From Streptococcus suis (GTDB taxonomy: Bacteria > Bacillota > Bacilli > Lactobacillales > Streptococcaceae), in contig CP025095.1 of the NCBI GenBank assembly GCA_002831545.1, positions 1,178,001-1,242,000 of the forward strand: a DNA stretch of 64,000 bases. Direction: 5' to 3'. Every line of letters starts with the position of its first letter. The first letter of the stretch is position 1. The notes beneath the pieces were generated by a model, which saw only the letters and a list, made by a program, of their open reading frames with translations, made no database searches and was not told the origin of the DNA. Below, one piece after another: positions 36,420 to 43,809 of the stretch. The translations under genes were made by a program, and so were the position numbers.

Positions 36420-36960
36420 GATATTTCCTTTCTAACTCAACAGTGAGTTGACGGGTTTTGTAGTAGAGTTTGATGGATTGACAAGCGTAGCGAATGATGT
36501 CAGGTGTTTTTTCGTTTTCCTCGTTTCGCATGCAGTCAACAAAATGATTGTAGAGTGTTTCAGAACTGTTTGTCTGGAGAAGAAGATGTAAGGTCTGACT
36601 GATTTCTTGAATGGAAAAGACATTTTTTAAGATAGTCAAGGCAATCAAGCGGGCTACTTGTTGTTTTTGGTATTTTTTCTTAACAGGTTTTTCGAGCTGC
36701 TTGTGCTTGACATAGTTGTTTATCATGGCAGCCGTCAATACTCTTCGAAAATCAACATTATCCGTTGTCAACTTGCCTTGATGAACCCCAGTTCTATCAT
36801 TGGCTTCGTTTCCTAGGCTACTGTTGATTTTCATTGAGTATAAACTCTTCTGTTCAAGGCTTTCCTGAGAATTGACTACTTGATTAACATACAGCAGAAC
36901 TTGGTCCAAATAGAGGTCTAAGTCTGGTAGTTCATGCCAGTAGGGGATAGTTTGTTTCAT
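36409..36960 (-). CDS. DUF1836 protein with in-frame BOX-like insertion
   Basis: This 183-residue protein is of the DUF1836 type: ELPDLDLYLDQVLLYVNQV, then LTAAMINNYVKHKQL and PVKKKYQKQQVARLIALTIL. The family looks like an HTH regulator. Residues about 40-75 (SMKINSSLGNEANDRTGVHQ and onward) are not part of the family: they are encoded by a 104-base repeat with BOX-type ends (36738-36841). The insertion keeps the frame, and the downstream domain reads on normally. Whether the extended protein works is unclear. It lies upstream of and overlaps hlyIII, which it may regulate. Confidence 0.8.
   Translation of the reverse strand: MKQTIPYWHELPDLDLYLDQVLLYVNQVVNSQESLEQKSLYSMKINSSLGNEANDRTGVHQGKLTTDNVDFRRVLTAAMINNYVKHKQLEKPVKKKYQKQQVARLIALTILKNVFSIQEISQTLHLLLQTNSSETLYNHFVDCMRNEENEKTPDIIRYACQSIKLYYKTRQLTVELERKYHES
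36738..36841. repeat. BOX-like element (boxA-boxC type) inside a gene
   Basis: The ends are ATACTCTTCGAAAATCAAC and GTTGATTTTCATTGAGTAT, imperfect 19-base inverted repeats (16 matches). Left-end motifs ATACTCTTCGAAAATC and AACTTGCCTTG and right-end TTGATTTTCATTGAGTAT are those of pneumococcal BOX elements (box A and box C), from memory. At 104 bases it fits A plus C without B. Confidence 0.75.
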
Positions 36961-36978
36961 GATTATCTACTCTCTTTT

Positions 36979-36999
36979 ATCTAGTAATGATAACTAGAT
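36979..36999. promoter_or_regulatory. Operator-like palindrome at the DUF1836-hlyIII promoter
   Basis: ATCTAGT and ACTAGAT arms around 7 bases, overlapping the minus-strand -10 TATAAT (36998-37003). This is a likely repressor site for the DUF1836-hlyIII operon. Confidence 0.55.
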
Positions 37000-37056
37000 T
37001 ATATAATTTTTAAAAAATAAAGTAAAGAAAAAGGATGCTTCCTTTCCGAAATACCC

Positions 37057-37368
37057 TTATTTCACAATCAATCCGTCCCAAGCCTCCATGCCACCTGCAA
37101 TATCATTTGCCTTAAATCCCTTAGATGACATGATTTCTCTGGCCAGCTTGCTACGTTTTCCGCTCTTACAGATGAGGAGATAGTGTTGGTCGACTGGTCC
37201 ATCAAATGCGGCAATCCGATCCATGGGACAATTAATAGCACCACCAATATGACCAGCTGAATATTCTTCTGGGTCACGAACATCTAGCAATTGCACCGAT
37301 TCAGTTTGTATCAACCCAAGCAATTCTGTAGCAGTCAAAGTTATAGTTTGTTCATGTTTTTCTTGCAT
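37057..37368 (-). CDS. Rhodanese-like domain protein
   Basis: This 103-residue single rhodanese domain has LLDVRDPEEYSAGHIGGAIN, the active-site loop ICKSGKRS with the sulfur-accepting Cys, and AGGMEAW at the end. It would act in cytoplasmic sulfur transfer or persulfide handling. GAAAGAGGGAAGC precedes the start on the minus strand. It is divergent from the acetyltransferase and not obviously in an operon. Confidence 0.92.
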   Translation of the reverse strand: MQEKHEQTITLTATELLGLIQTESVQLLDVRDPEEYSAGHIGGAINCPMDRIAAFDGPVDQHYLLICKSGKRSKLAREIMSSKGFKANDIAGGMEAWDGLIVK

Positions 37369-37437
37369 GCTTCCCTCTTTCGTTGGTTTAAATTAATAAG
37401 AACAATACCAAATCTTAGCTGGACTTGTCAAGAAAGA

Positions 37438-37466
37438 TTGACTTTTAGAATAAGAAATCCTATGAT
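37438..37466 (+). promoter_or_regulatory. Promoter of the acetyltransferase gene
   Basis: TTGACT, 17 bases, TATGAT. Confidence 0.65.
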
Positions 37467-37496
37467 ATGTATTAAGAAGAAAATAGGAGCAGAAGT

Positions 37497-38054
37497 ATGC
37501 CAACAGAAAAAGAAAAGATGATAGCTGGGCAATTTTATATGGCAGCAGATGCTGAATTGAGAGAGATGCGAATCTTTGCCCGCCAACAGATGAAAAAATT
37601 TAACGAAGAACTAGATGGACAAGTCCGCTCTGTGCGATTGAAGAACTGGTTTGGAACTACAGGCCAACGCATCTATATGGAGCCAAATTTCTATTGTGAC
37701 TACGGTAGCAATATTCATGTTGGTGAGGATTTTTACGCTAATTTCAACTGTACCATGTTGGATGTTTGTCCCATTACCATTGGGAAAAATGCCATGCTTG
37801 GTCCAAATGTACAGTTGTTAACTCCTATTCATCCACTGGATCCTGATGAACGAAATTCTGGTTTGGAATATGGAGCTCCAATTACCATTGGTGATAATTT
37901 CTGGGCTGGCGGTGGGGTGACAATCTTACCTGGCGTGACCTTGGGCGATAATGTCGTTGTTGGAGCTGGAGCAGTTGTTACCAAATCATTCGGTGATAAT
38001 GTCGTTTTGGCTGGCAATCCTGCGCGTGTTATCAAAGAAATACCTAAAAAATAA
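37497..38054 (+). CDS. Maltose/galactoside O-acetyltransferase family protein
   Basis: This 185-residue left-handed beta-helix acetyltransferase of the Maa/LacA group would transfer acetyl from acetyl-CoA to a sugar hydroxyl. The N-terminal MAC domain reads EKEKMIAGQFYMAADAELRE. Hexapeptide repeats follow (ITIGKNAMLGPNV, PITIGDNFWAGGGVTILPGV). The catalytic His is in LTPIHPLDPDER. GGCVT-type CoA loops end with AGNPARVIKEI. The natural substrate is unknown. Confidence 0.92.
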   Translation: MPTEKEKMIAGQFYMAADAELREMRIFARQQMKKFNEELDGQVRSVRLKNWFGTTGQRIYMEPNFYCDYGSNIHVGEDFYANFNCTMLDVCPITIGKNAMLGPNVQLLTPIHPLDPDERNSGLEYGAPITIGDNFWAGGGVTILPGVTLGDNVVVGAGAVVTKSFGDNVVLAGNPARVIKEIPKK

Positions 38055-38082
38055 TTTCTTCGGGAGAATTTTTTCTTTGCCT

Positions 38083-38090
38083 TGCGAATA
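38083..38090 (+). promoter_or_regulatory. ComX/com-box candidate before dprA
   Basis: TGCGAATA differs by one base from the streptococcal com-box TACGAATA and sits 20 bases before the dprA start, where a late competence gene promoter would be. The spacing to the ribosome site is tight. Confidence 0.6.
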
Positions 38091-38110
38091 GACTAGATGA
38101 GGTGAAGAAA

Positions 38111-38953
38111 ATGAATAATTTTGAATTGTTTAAATGGAAAAAAGCAGGTTTGACCAATCTTAATATTAATAAAGTTTTGGCCTATCAAGATTTACATGGT
38201 AAAAAATTGACCTTGCGCAATATCGCTGTCGTATCCGAATGTAAAAATCCAGTGTTATTTATGGAAAACTATAAAAATTTGGATATCAAATCTTGTCGGG
38301 AAGAATTTAACAAGTTTCCTTCTTTTTCGATTTTGGATGACATCTATCCTTTGGCGCTCAAACAGATTTACAATCCACCTGTACTTTTGTTTTATCAAGG
38401 GGATTTAGAATTGCTGGAAAAATCAAAGCTGGCAGTTGTTGGTACACGAAATGCCAGTAAAAATGGTATCCAATCTGTTCAGAAAATTATCAAGGAACTA
38501 AATAATCGCTTTGTTATTGTCAGTGGTTTGGCAAGGGGAATTGATACAGCTGCTCATATTGCTAGCCTGAAAAATGGTGGGCAAACCATTGCCGTTATTG
38601 GAACAGGTTTGGATAAGATTTATCCAAAAGAAAATAAGGATTTGCAGACCTATATTGGAAAACACCATTTGGTGCTGACAGAGTATGAAGCTGGTGCTCA
38701 GCCTCTCAAATACCATTTTCCAGAACGCAATCGCATTATAGCTGGTTTGGTGGAAGGATTGGTAGTCTGCGAGGCAAAAATGCGGTCTGGCAGCTTGATT
38801 ACTTGTGAACGTGCCTTGGAAGAAGGCAGAGAAGTCTATGCTATTCCAGGTTCCATTATGGATGGGAAATCAGATGGATGTCATCATTTGATTCAAGAGG
38901 GAGCAAAGTGCGTTACATCAGGATTGGACATCATTTCTGAGTATCAATTTTAA
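38111..38953 (+). CDS. dprA: DNA processing protein DprA
   Basis: This 280-residue competence protein protects incoming single-stranded DNA and loads RecA. The extended Rossmann domain shows AVVGTRNASKNG, VSGLARGIDTAAH, IAVIGTGLDKIYP, FPERNRIIAGL, CEAKMRSGSLIT and REVYAIPG. The N-terminal SAM-like part (1-100) is present, and no winged-helix C-terminal extension is seen. The ATG 38111 after GAGGTGA is preferred to the GTG at 38102. A com-box-like site upstream fits ComX control. It precedes topA, a common streptococcal order. Confidence 0.95.
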   Translation: MNNFELFKWKKAGLTNLNINKVLAYQDLHGKKLTLRNIAVVSECKNPVLFMENYKNLDIKSCREEFNKFPSFSILDDIYPLALKQIYNPPVLLFYQGDLELLEKSKLAVVGTRNASKNGIQSVQKIIKELNNRFVIVSGLARGIDTAAHIASLKNGGQTIAVIGTGLDKIYPKENKDLQTYIGKHHLVLTEYEAGAQPLKYHFPERNRIIAGLVEGLVVCEAKMRSGSLITCERALEEGREVYAIPGSIMDGKSDGCHHLIQEGAKCVTSGLDIISEYQF

Positions 38954-38983
38954 AACAAGTCTTCCTATAGGAAAATAAATAGC

Positions 38984-39012
38984 TTGACACTGACTGAAAA
39001 ATAGTATATTCT
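38984..39012 (+). promoter_or_regulatory. Promoter of topA
   Basis: TTGACA, 17 bases, TATTCT. Confidence 0.65.
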
Positions 39013-39045
39013 TTGTGAGGTTAAAAATATTTGTAAGGTATAAGA

Positions 39046-41139
39046 ATGGCTACAAAAACAGTTAGTAAGAAAAAAACGACAACCAAGAAAAATCTCGTTA
39101 TTGTAGAGTCGCCTGCTAAGGCAAAAACAATCGAAAAATATCTTGGTAAAAATTATAAGGTCGTTGCTTCAGTAGGTCATATCCGTGATTTGAAAAAATC
39201 CAGTATGTCTATTGACTTCGATAACAACTACGCACCTGAATATATCAATATCCGCGGAAAAGGTCCGCTTATCAATTCCTTGAAGAAAGAGGCAAAAAAT
39301 GCCAAACAAGTCTTTCTGGCAAGTGACCCGGACCGTGAAGGAGAAGCTATTTCATGGCATTTGGCTCATATTTTGGGCCTTGATGAAAATGACAAAAACC
39401 GTGTTGTCTTTAATGAAATTACAAAAGATGCTGTCAAAAATGCCTTTAAGGAGCCACGTGCCATCAATCATGATTTGGTTGATGCCCAACAGGCTCGCCG
39501 TGTTCTAGACCGTATTGTAGGGTACTCCATATCACCTATTTTATGGAAGAAAGTCAAAAAAGGTCTGTCAGCAGGACGTGTTCAATCGGTTGCGCTCAAA
39601 TTAATAATCGACCGTGAAAATGAAATCAGCAATTTCAAACCAGAAGAATATTGGACAATTGATGCAACCTTTAAAAAGGGGAGCAAGAAATTCCAAGCCA
39701 GCTTTTATGGCTTAGATGGAAAAAAAGTCAAGGTTGAAAACAATGAGCAGGTTAAAGAAATTCTCGCCCGACTTGATGGGGATGATTTCTTAGTAGAACA
39801 GGTTGAGCGTAAGGAACGCAAACGAAATGCACCTCTGCCTTACACAACTTCTACTATGCAGATGGATGCAGCTAATAAAATCAATTTCCGTACTCGTAAA
39901 ACCATGATGGTTGCTCAACAACTTTATGAGGGTGTCAGTCTTGGCACAGGTGGTACCCAAGGTTTGATTACCTATATGCGTACGGATTCAACACGTATTA
40001 GCCCTGTTGCACAAGCACAAGCTGCTGACTTTATCACGGAGCGTTTTGGTGCTACCTATTCAAAGCATGGTAATAAAGTAAAAAATGCCAGTGGTGCACA
40101 AGATGCCCACGAAGCCATTCGTCCATCAAATGTTAACTTAACACCTGAATCAATTGCAAAATATCTGGACAAGGACCAGTTGCGACTATATACACTGATT
40201 TGGAATCGTTTTGTCGCAAGTCAGATGGCTGCAGCAGTTTTTGATACCATGAGTGTTCGTTTGGGTCAAAATGGAGTGATTTTTGCTGCTAATGGTAGCC
40301 AAGTAAAATTCGATGGTTATATGGCTGTCTATAACGACGCTGATAAAAATAAAATGTTGCCAGATATGGAACAAGGTGACACGGTGGTGCGCGCGTCAAC
40401 AAATCCAGAACAACACTTTACTCAGCCACCAGCTCGCTACTCTGAAGCAACCTTAATTAAAACATTAGAAGAGAATGGTGTAGGTCGCCCATCTACGTAT
40501 GCACCAACGATTGAAACCATTCAAAAACGTTACTATGTTAAGCTTGCAGCTAAGCGATTTGAACCAACTGAACTCGGAGAAATCGTTAATAAGCTGATTG
40601 TTGAATTCTTCCCAGATATTGTCAATGTCAAATTTACAGCCGATATGGAACAAAAATTGGATGATGTAGAAATCGGGAAAGAGCAGTGGCAGAAGGTCAT
40701 TGACGGTTTCTATCAGCCATTCAAGGTAGAATTATCTAAGGCAGAAGAACAGATGGAAAAAATCCAAATTAAGGATGAACCAGCTGGCTTTGACTGTGAT
40801 GTTTGTGGACATGAAATGGTTATTAAATTAGGACGTTTTGGGAAATTCTATGCATGTAGCAATTTCCCAGACTGTCGCAATACCAAGCAAATCACTAAAG
40901 AAATCGGTGTGACTTGTCCGGTTTGTCAAAAAGGGCAAGTGATTGAACGCAAGAGTAAACGTAATCGTCTTTTCTATGGTTGCGATCGCTACCCAGAGTG
41001 TGAATTTACTTCTTGGGACAAGCCAGTCGGGCGTTCTTGTCCGAAATGCGACCACTATCTCGTTGAGAAAAAAGTTCGTGGTGGTGGTAAACAAGTTGTC
41101 TGCCCAAATGGTGACTACGAAGAAGACAAGATTAAATAA
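39046..41139 (+). CDS. topA: DNA topoisomerase I
   Basis: This 697-residue type IA topoisomerase relaxes negative supercoils. The Toprim domain starts [18 protein letters not shown], with the acidic triad in [15 protein letters not shown]. The catalytic Tyr lies in [28 protein letters not shown] is the conserved late motif. The C-terminus carries three zinc-ribbon-like segments ([24 protein letters not shown]). The length is typical for streptococci. It has a Lys-rich N-terminal tail of 15 residues. Confidence 0.97.
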   Translation: MATKTVSKKKTTTKKNLVIVESPAKAKTIEKYLGKNYKVVASVGHIRDLKKSSMSIDFDNNYAPEYINIRGKGPLINSLKKEAKNAKQVFLASDPDREGEAISWHLAHILGLDENDKNRVVFNEITKDAVKNAFKEPRAINHDLVDAQQARRVLDRIVGYSISPILWKKVKKGLSAGRVQSVALKLIIDRENEISNFKPEEYWTIDATFKKGSKKFQASFYGLDGKKVKVENNEQVKEILARLDGDDFLVEQVERKERKRNAPLPYTTSTMQMDAANKINFRTRKTMMVAQQLYEGVSLGTGGTQGLITYMRTDSTRISPVAQAQAADFITERFGATYSKHGNKVKNASGAQDAHEAIRPSNVNLTPESIAKYLDKDQLRLYTLIWNRFVASQMAAAVFDTMSVRLGQNGVIFAANGSQVKFDGYMAVYNDADKNKMLPDMEQGDTVVRASTNPEQHFTQPPARYSEATLIKTLEENGVGRPSTYAPTIETIQKRYYVKLAAKRFEPTELGEIVNKLIVEFFPDIVNVKFTADMEQKLDDVEIGKEQWQKVIDGFYQPFKVELSKAEEQMEKIQIKDEPAGFDCDVCGHEMVIKLGRFGKFYACSNFPDCRNTKQITKEIGVTCPVCQKGQVIERKSKRNRLFYGCDRYPECEFTSWDKPVGRSCPKCDHYLVEKKVRGGGKQVVCPNGDYEEDKIK

Positions 41140-41144
41140 GATTA

Positions 41145-41179
41145 AACTGCTATTCTCAAGGGAATGGCAGTTGTTTTTT
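41145..41179 (+). terminator. Terminator after topA
   Basis: AACTGCTATTC/GAATGGCAGTT stem (one G-U pair), loop TCAAGG, T-run. Confidence 0.85.
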
Positions 41180-41213
41180 TATAGTCATGTTAGTTTATCT
41201 TAGCTTACTTCGA

Positions 41214-41465
41214 CAAGCGAGGAAACTTCGTTTCCTTATTTTCAACTTTAAACGAGGCTGGTCAAAAAGTCCAAAGTCACTTCTCAGTGCAGTGGTTGAT
41301 TGGGTTTAACAGGCCAGTGGAGTGAAACTGTTCAGTGAACTGTTTCAGCCTGAGCTTAGAAATGAAAAAATCGAGGTAAAAAGGTTGGAGATAAGATTTG
41401 CGAAGCAAATCACAGCAATTCGTGTTTCACATTCCAAGTCTGACCTCTACAACTAAAACTAACTA
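41214..41465. repeat. Dispersed modular repeat, copy 2
   Basis: This non-coding stretch shares blocks with 29249-29580: GAGGCTGG-CAAAAAG, GCAGTGGTTGATTGGGTTTA, GGTTGGAGATA-GATTTGCGA and CAGCAATTCGTGTTTCACA are alike in both. Hairpins AGGAAAC TTC GTTTCCT and GATTTGC GAA GCAAATC are present. Some modules differ between copies, which shows mosaic structure. Confidence 0.75.
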
Positions 41466-41523
41466 AACGGCACTGCTGCTTGAAAAAAATTGAAAAAAAT
41501 ATTAAAAAAATAGGAGAAAAGTC

Positions 41524-41552
41524 TTGCATTATTGAAAATACTGTGTTATGAT
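41524..41552 (+). promoter_or_regulatory. Promoter of rplJ-rplL
   Basis: TTGCAT, 17 bases, TATGAT; followed by a 160-base leader. Confidence 0.75.
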
Positions 41553-41559
41553 AATTGAG

Positions 41560-41715
41560 GTTTGAAAAAACTGACCTAAGACAGTAGGGGAGCTAGACTC
41601 GTAAACATCCTACCGAGGCACAAAACGATTATTGAAATAAACGTATTTGTACTTTCGTGTCTAGGTTTAGGTGCGATTTTTTTGTGCCTAGCCCAAAATA
41701 AAAACGGAGGTAAAA
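41560..41715 (+). ncRNA. Ribosomal protein L10 leader
   Basis: This structured 5' leader precedes rplJ, in the position and with the features of the firmicute L10 leader. It has internal pairings, a late CTAGGTTTAGGTGCGA-T-run-GTGCCTAG stem, then the ribosome site GGAGG. It is expected to bind L10(L12)4 for autogenous control. Edges are approximate. Confidence 0.75.
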
Positions 41716-41717
41716 AA

Positions 41718-42212
41718 ATGAGTGAAGCTATTATCGCTAAAAAAGCGGAATTAGTAAATGCTGTTGCTGAGCAAATGAAAGCTGCAACATCTATCGTTGT
41801 TGTAGACGCTCGTGGTTTGACAGTAGAACAAGATACAGTTCTTCGTCGTAACTTGCGTGGTGCAGAAGTTGAGTACAAAGTTATCAAAAACTCAATCTTG
41901 CGTCGTGCTGCTGAGCAAGCTGGTCTTGAAGGTCTTGCAGAATTGTTTGTAGGTCCATCTGCAGTTGCATTCTCAAACGATGCAGTTGCTCCAGCTAAAA
42001 CAATTTACGATTTCGCGAAAACTGCTGATGCTCTTGAAATCAAAGGTGGTGCTGTAGAAGGTAAAGTTTCTTCTAAAGAAGAAATCGAAGCACTTGCTAC
42101 ATTGCCAAACCGCGAAGGCATGCTTTCTATGTTGCTTTCTGTACTTCAAGCGCCAGTTCGCAATGTTGCATACGCTGTCAAAGCTGTTGCAGAAAAAGAA
42201 GACGCAGCTTAA
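41718..42212 (+). CDS. rplJ: Ribosomal protein L10
   Basis: This 164-residue L10 is the base of the ribosomal stalk. [16 protein letters not shown] and [20 protein letters not shown] belong to the rRNA-binding N-terminal domain. The long C-terminal helix that carries L7/L12 dimers ends [14 protein letters not shown]. Start ATG 41718 after GGAGG; the in-frame extension to 41682 lies in the leader. Confidence 0.98.
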   Translation: MSEAIIAKKAELVNAVAEQMKAATSIVVVDARGLTVEQDTVLRRNLRGAEVEYKVIKNSILRRAAEQAGLEGLAELFVGPSAVAFSNDAVAPAKTIYDFAKTADALEIKGGAVEGKVSSKEEIEALATLPNREGMLSMLLSVLQAPVRNVAYAVKAVAEKEDAA

Positions 42213-42277
42213 TGCGTCAGAGCGTAGCTGCTTAGTGCTACAAACTATTTAAAAACCTAAATTGGAGGAAAATCACA

Positions 42278-42643
42278 ATGGCATTGAACATTGAAAACAT
42301 TATTGCTGAAATTAAAGAAGCTACTATCCTTGAGCTTAACGACCTTGTTAAAGCTATCGAAGAAGAATTTGGTGTAACTGCGGCTGCTCCTGTAGCTGTT
42401 GCTGCAGCTGGTGGTGCTGCTGAAGAAGCTAAAGACTCATTCGACGTTGAATTGACATCTGCTGGCGACAAAAAAGTTGGCGTTATCAAAGTTGTACGTG
42501 AAATCACTGGTCTTGGTCTTAAAGAAGCTAAAGAGCTTGTTGACGGTGCACCAGCTATGGTTAAAGAAGGCGTTGCAACTGCAGAAGCTGAAGAAATCAA
42601 AGCTAAATTGGAAGAAGCAGGCGCTTCAGTTACTCTTAAATAA
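42278..42643 (+). CDS. rplL: Ribosomal protein L7/L12
   Basis: This 121-residue acidic stalk protein has an N-terminal dimerisation part, an Ala/Gly-rich hinge ([16 protein letters not shown]) and a C-terminal factor-binding domain with [20 protein letters not shown]. Its last codons form the attachment core of the ICE (42629-42643), so integration restores the same C-terminus. GGAGGAAAATCACA precedes the start. Confidence 0.98.
   Translation: MALNIENIIAEIKEATILELNDLVKAIEEEFGVTAAAPVAVAAAGGAAEEAKDSFDVELTSAGDKKVGVIKVVREITGLGLKEAKELVDGAPAMVKEGVATAEAEEIKAKLEEAGASVTLK
42629..42643. other. ICE attachment core (att) at the 3' end of rplL
   Basis: GTTACTCTTAAATAA is the reverse complement of TTATTTAAGAGTAAC, the 15-base core reported for ICESa2603-type elements at rplL. 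It covers the last four sense codons and the stop. The second copy should lie at the far end of the ICE beyond the window. Confidence 0.88.
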
Positions 42644-42741
42644 TATATTAGAGTATATTTGGAGTGAGAAACCAAGTAATAAGGCTTTTAACGCCTTTAT
42701 GGTGATTTAAATTGGTTTGGAATCATTTGATTCCCCACCAC

Positions 42742-42776
42742 AAACCCCACCACGATTAAACGTGGTGGGGTTTTAT
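42742..42776 (+). terminator. Terminator downstream of rplL att site
   Basis: Perfect 13-base stem AAACCCCACCACG/CGTGGTGGGGTTT with loop ATTAAA. It isolates the ICE from the ribosomal operon. A smaller palindrome GGAATCA TT TGATTCC (42719-42734) precedes it. Confidence 0.9.
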
Positions 42777-42793
42777 AATATTTTAGATTATTG

Positions 42794-42826
42794 AGCAATC
42801 AGAAAATTCTGGTTGCTTTTCTTTTT
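42794..42826 (+). terminator. Second hairpin terminator before repA
   Basis: AGCAATCAGAA/TTCTGGTTGCT stem then TTTTCTTTTT. A TATAAT lies at 42774-42779 upstream, so this may be an attenuator in the repA leader. Confidence 0.7.
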
Positions 42827-42849
42827 GAAGAATGATGTAGGAGGTGTGT

Positions 42850-43809
42850 ATGAACGCACTATTGTTTGATGAGCGACCAATAGTCGCAAATCCTGTCTTG
42901 GCCAGAGAAATTGGATTGAACGAGGCTATCGTCCTTCAACAAATTAACTTTTGGCTAGAAATAAATAAACAGAATGGGAAGAACTACCATGATGGAAAAT
43001 ACTGGACTTATAATTCTATTCGGGCTTGGCATGAGTCCGATTTTTCTTACCTAAGTTATGAAACTGTAAAACGGACATTTTCAAAACTAGAAAAAGCCGG
43101 CTATTTATTTACGGGGAATTACAATAAAGATCCAAGGGATAAAACAAAATGGTATTCATTGAACTATGACAAAATTTTCACATTAGAGGAGGAGGTAAAG
43201 CAAAAGAGAAATAACGTAGCAAGTAAAGTTTTAGAAAAGGCAGATGAGAATGATGTTACCAATGCATTGGGTCAAAATGACCCAATGGAAAAGTTCAAAT
43301 TGAACCAATGCAATAATTCAGAAAGAACCAATGGATTGGTTCAAACTGAACCAATGCAAAGTGTCAATATGAGCCAACCATTACCAAATAATACTTCAAA
43401 TAATACAACAGATAATACTTCATTTTATATCAATCAATTTATCGAAGTGGAGGATGAGCTAGAAAAATTAAAAAAACAAGTTCAGTATGACATATTGAAA
43501 GAATCAGGTTGTGTTGAGAAATTATGTGAATGGGATGAGGTGCTACCTATCATTGCTGATGTGTTTTACCAAAATGAAGGCACAATCTCTATCAATCAAA
43601 TGAGATTGCCGATAAATTTTGTAAAAGAACGTTTTAGACAATTAAATATGCACCATATTGACTATATCTGTGAGTGTTTGTCAAAGGTAGATTCTAACAT
43701 TCGTAATATCAGAGCCTATATTCTAACAACAGCATTTAATGCACCTCAAACAATAGGTGCTTATTATTCAAACCAAGTAAAACAAGATTTTGGAGGAAGT
43801 ATTTTATGA
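42850..43809 (+). CDS. RepA_N-type replication initiator of the ICE
   Basis: This 319-residue protein has an N-terminal winged-helix domain of the RepA_N type (VLAREIGLNEAIVLQQINFW, then KYWTYNSIRAWHESDFSYLS and KRTFSKLEKAGYL). A polar Asn/Gln-rich linker (about 135-195) and a C-terminal helical domain follow. Such initiators let ICEs replicate after excision. The linker DNA carries inverted and direct repeats (43258-43358) that look like initiator binding sites. The ATG 42850 after GGAGG is preferred over the GTG at 42844. The stop overlaps the next start (ATGA). Confidence 0.85.
   Translation: MNALLFDERPIVANPVLAREIGLNEAIVLQQINFWLEINKQNGKNYHDGKYWTYNSIRAWHESDFSYLSYETVKRTFSKLEKAGYLFTGNYNKDPRDKTKWYSLNYDKIFTLEEEVKQKRNNVASKVLEKADENDVTNALGQNDPMEKFKLNQCNNSERTNGLVQTEPMQSVNMSQPLPNNTSNNTTDNTSFYINQFIEVEDELEKLKKQVQYDILKESGCVEKLCEWDEVLPIIADVFYQNEGTISINQMRLPINFVKERFRQLNMHHIDYICECLSKVDSNIRNIRAYILTTAFNAPQTIGAYYSNQVKQDFGGSIL
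43258..43358. repeat. Iteron-like repeats inside repA (candidate oriV)
   Basis: ACCAATGCA occurs at 43258, 43304 and 43350, exactly 46 bases apart. Two 21-base inverted repeats of equal layout, ATTGGGTCA AAA TGACCCAAT (43266-43286) and ATTGGTTCA AAC TGAACCAAT (43335-43355), flank a third palindrome GTTCAAATTGAAC (43293-43305). RepA_N replicons are known to keep their origin inside the rep gene. Confidence 0.75.

Noticed and set aside
42238..42675. 145-codon minus-strand frame opposite rplL
   Set aside because: It is Ala/Ser-rich low-complexity antisense of the highly biased rplL codons, with no ribosome site.
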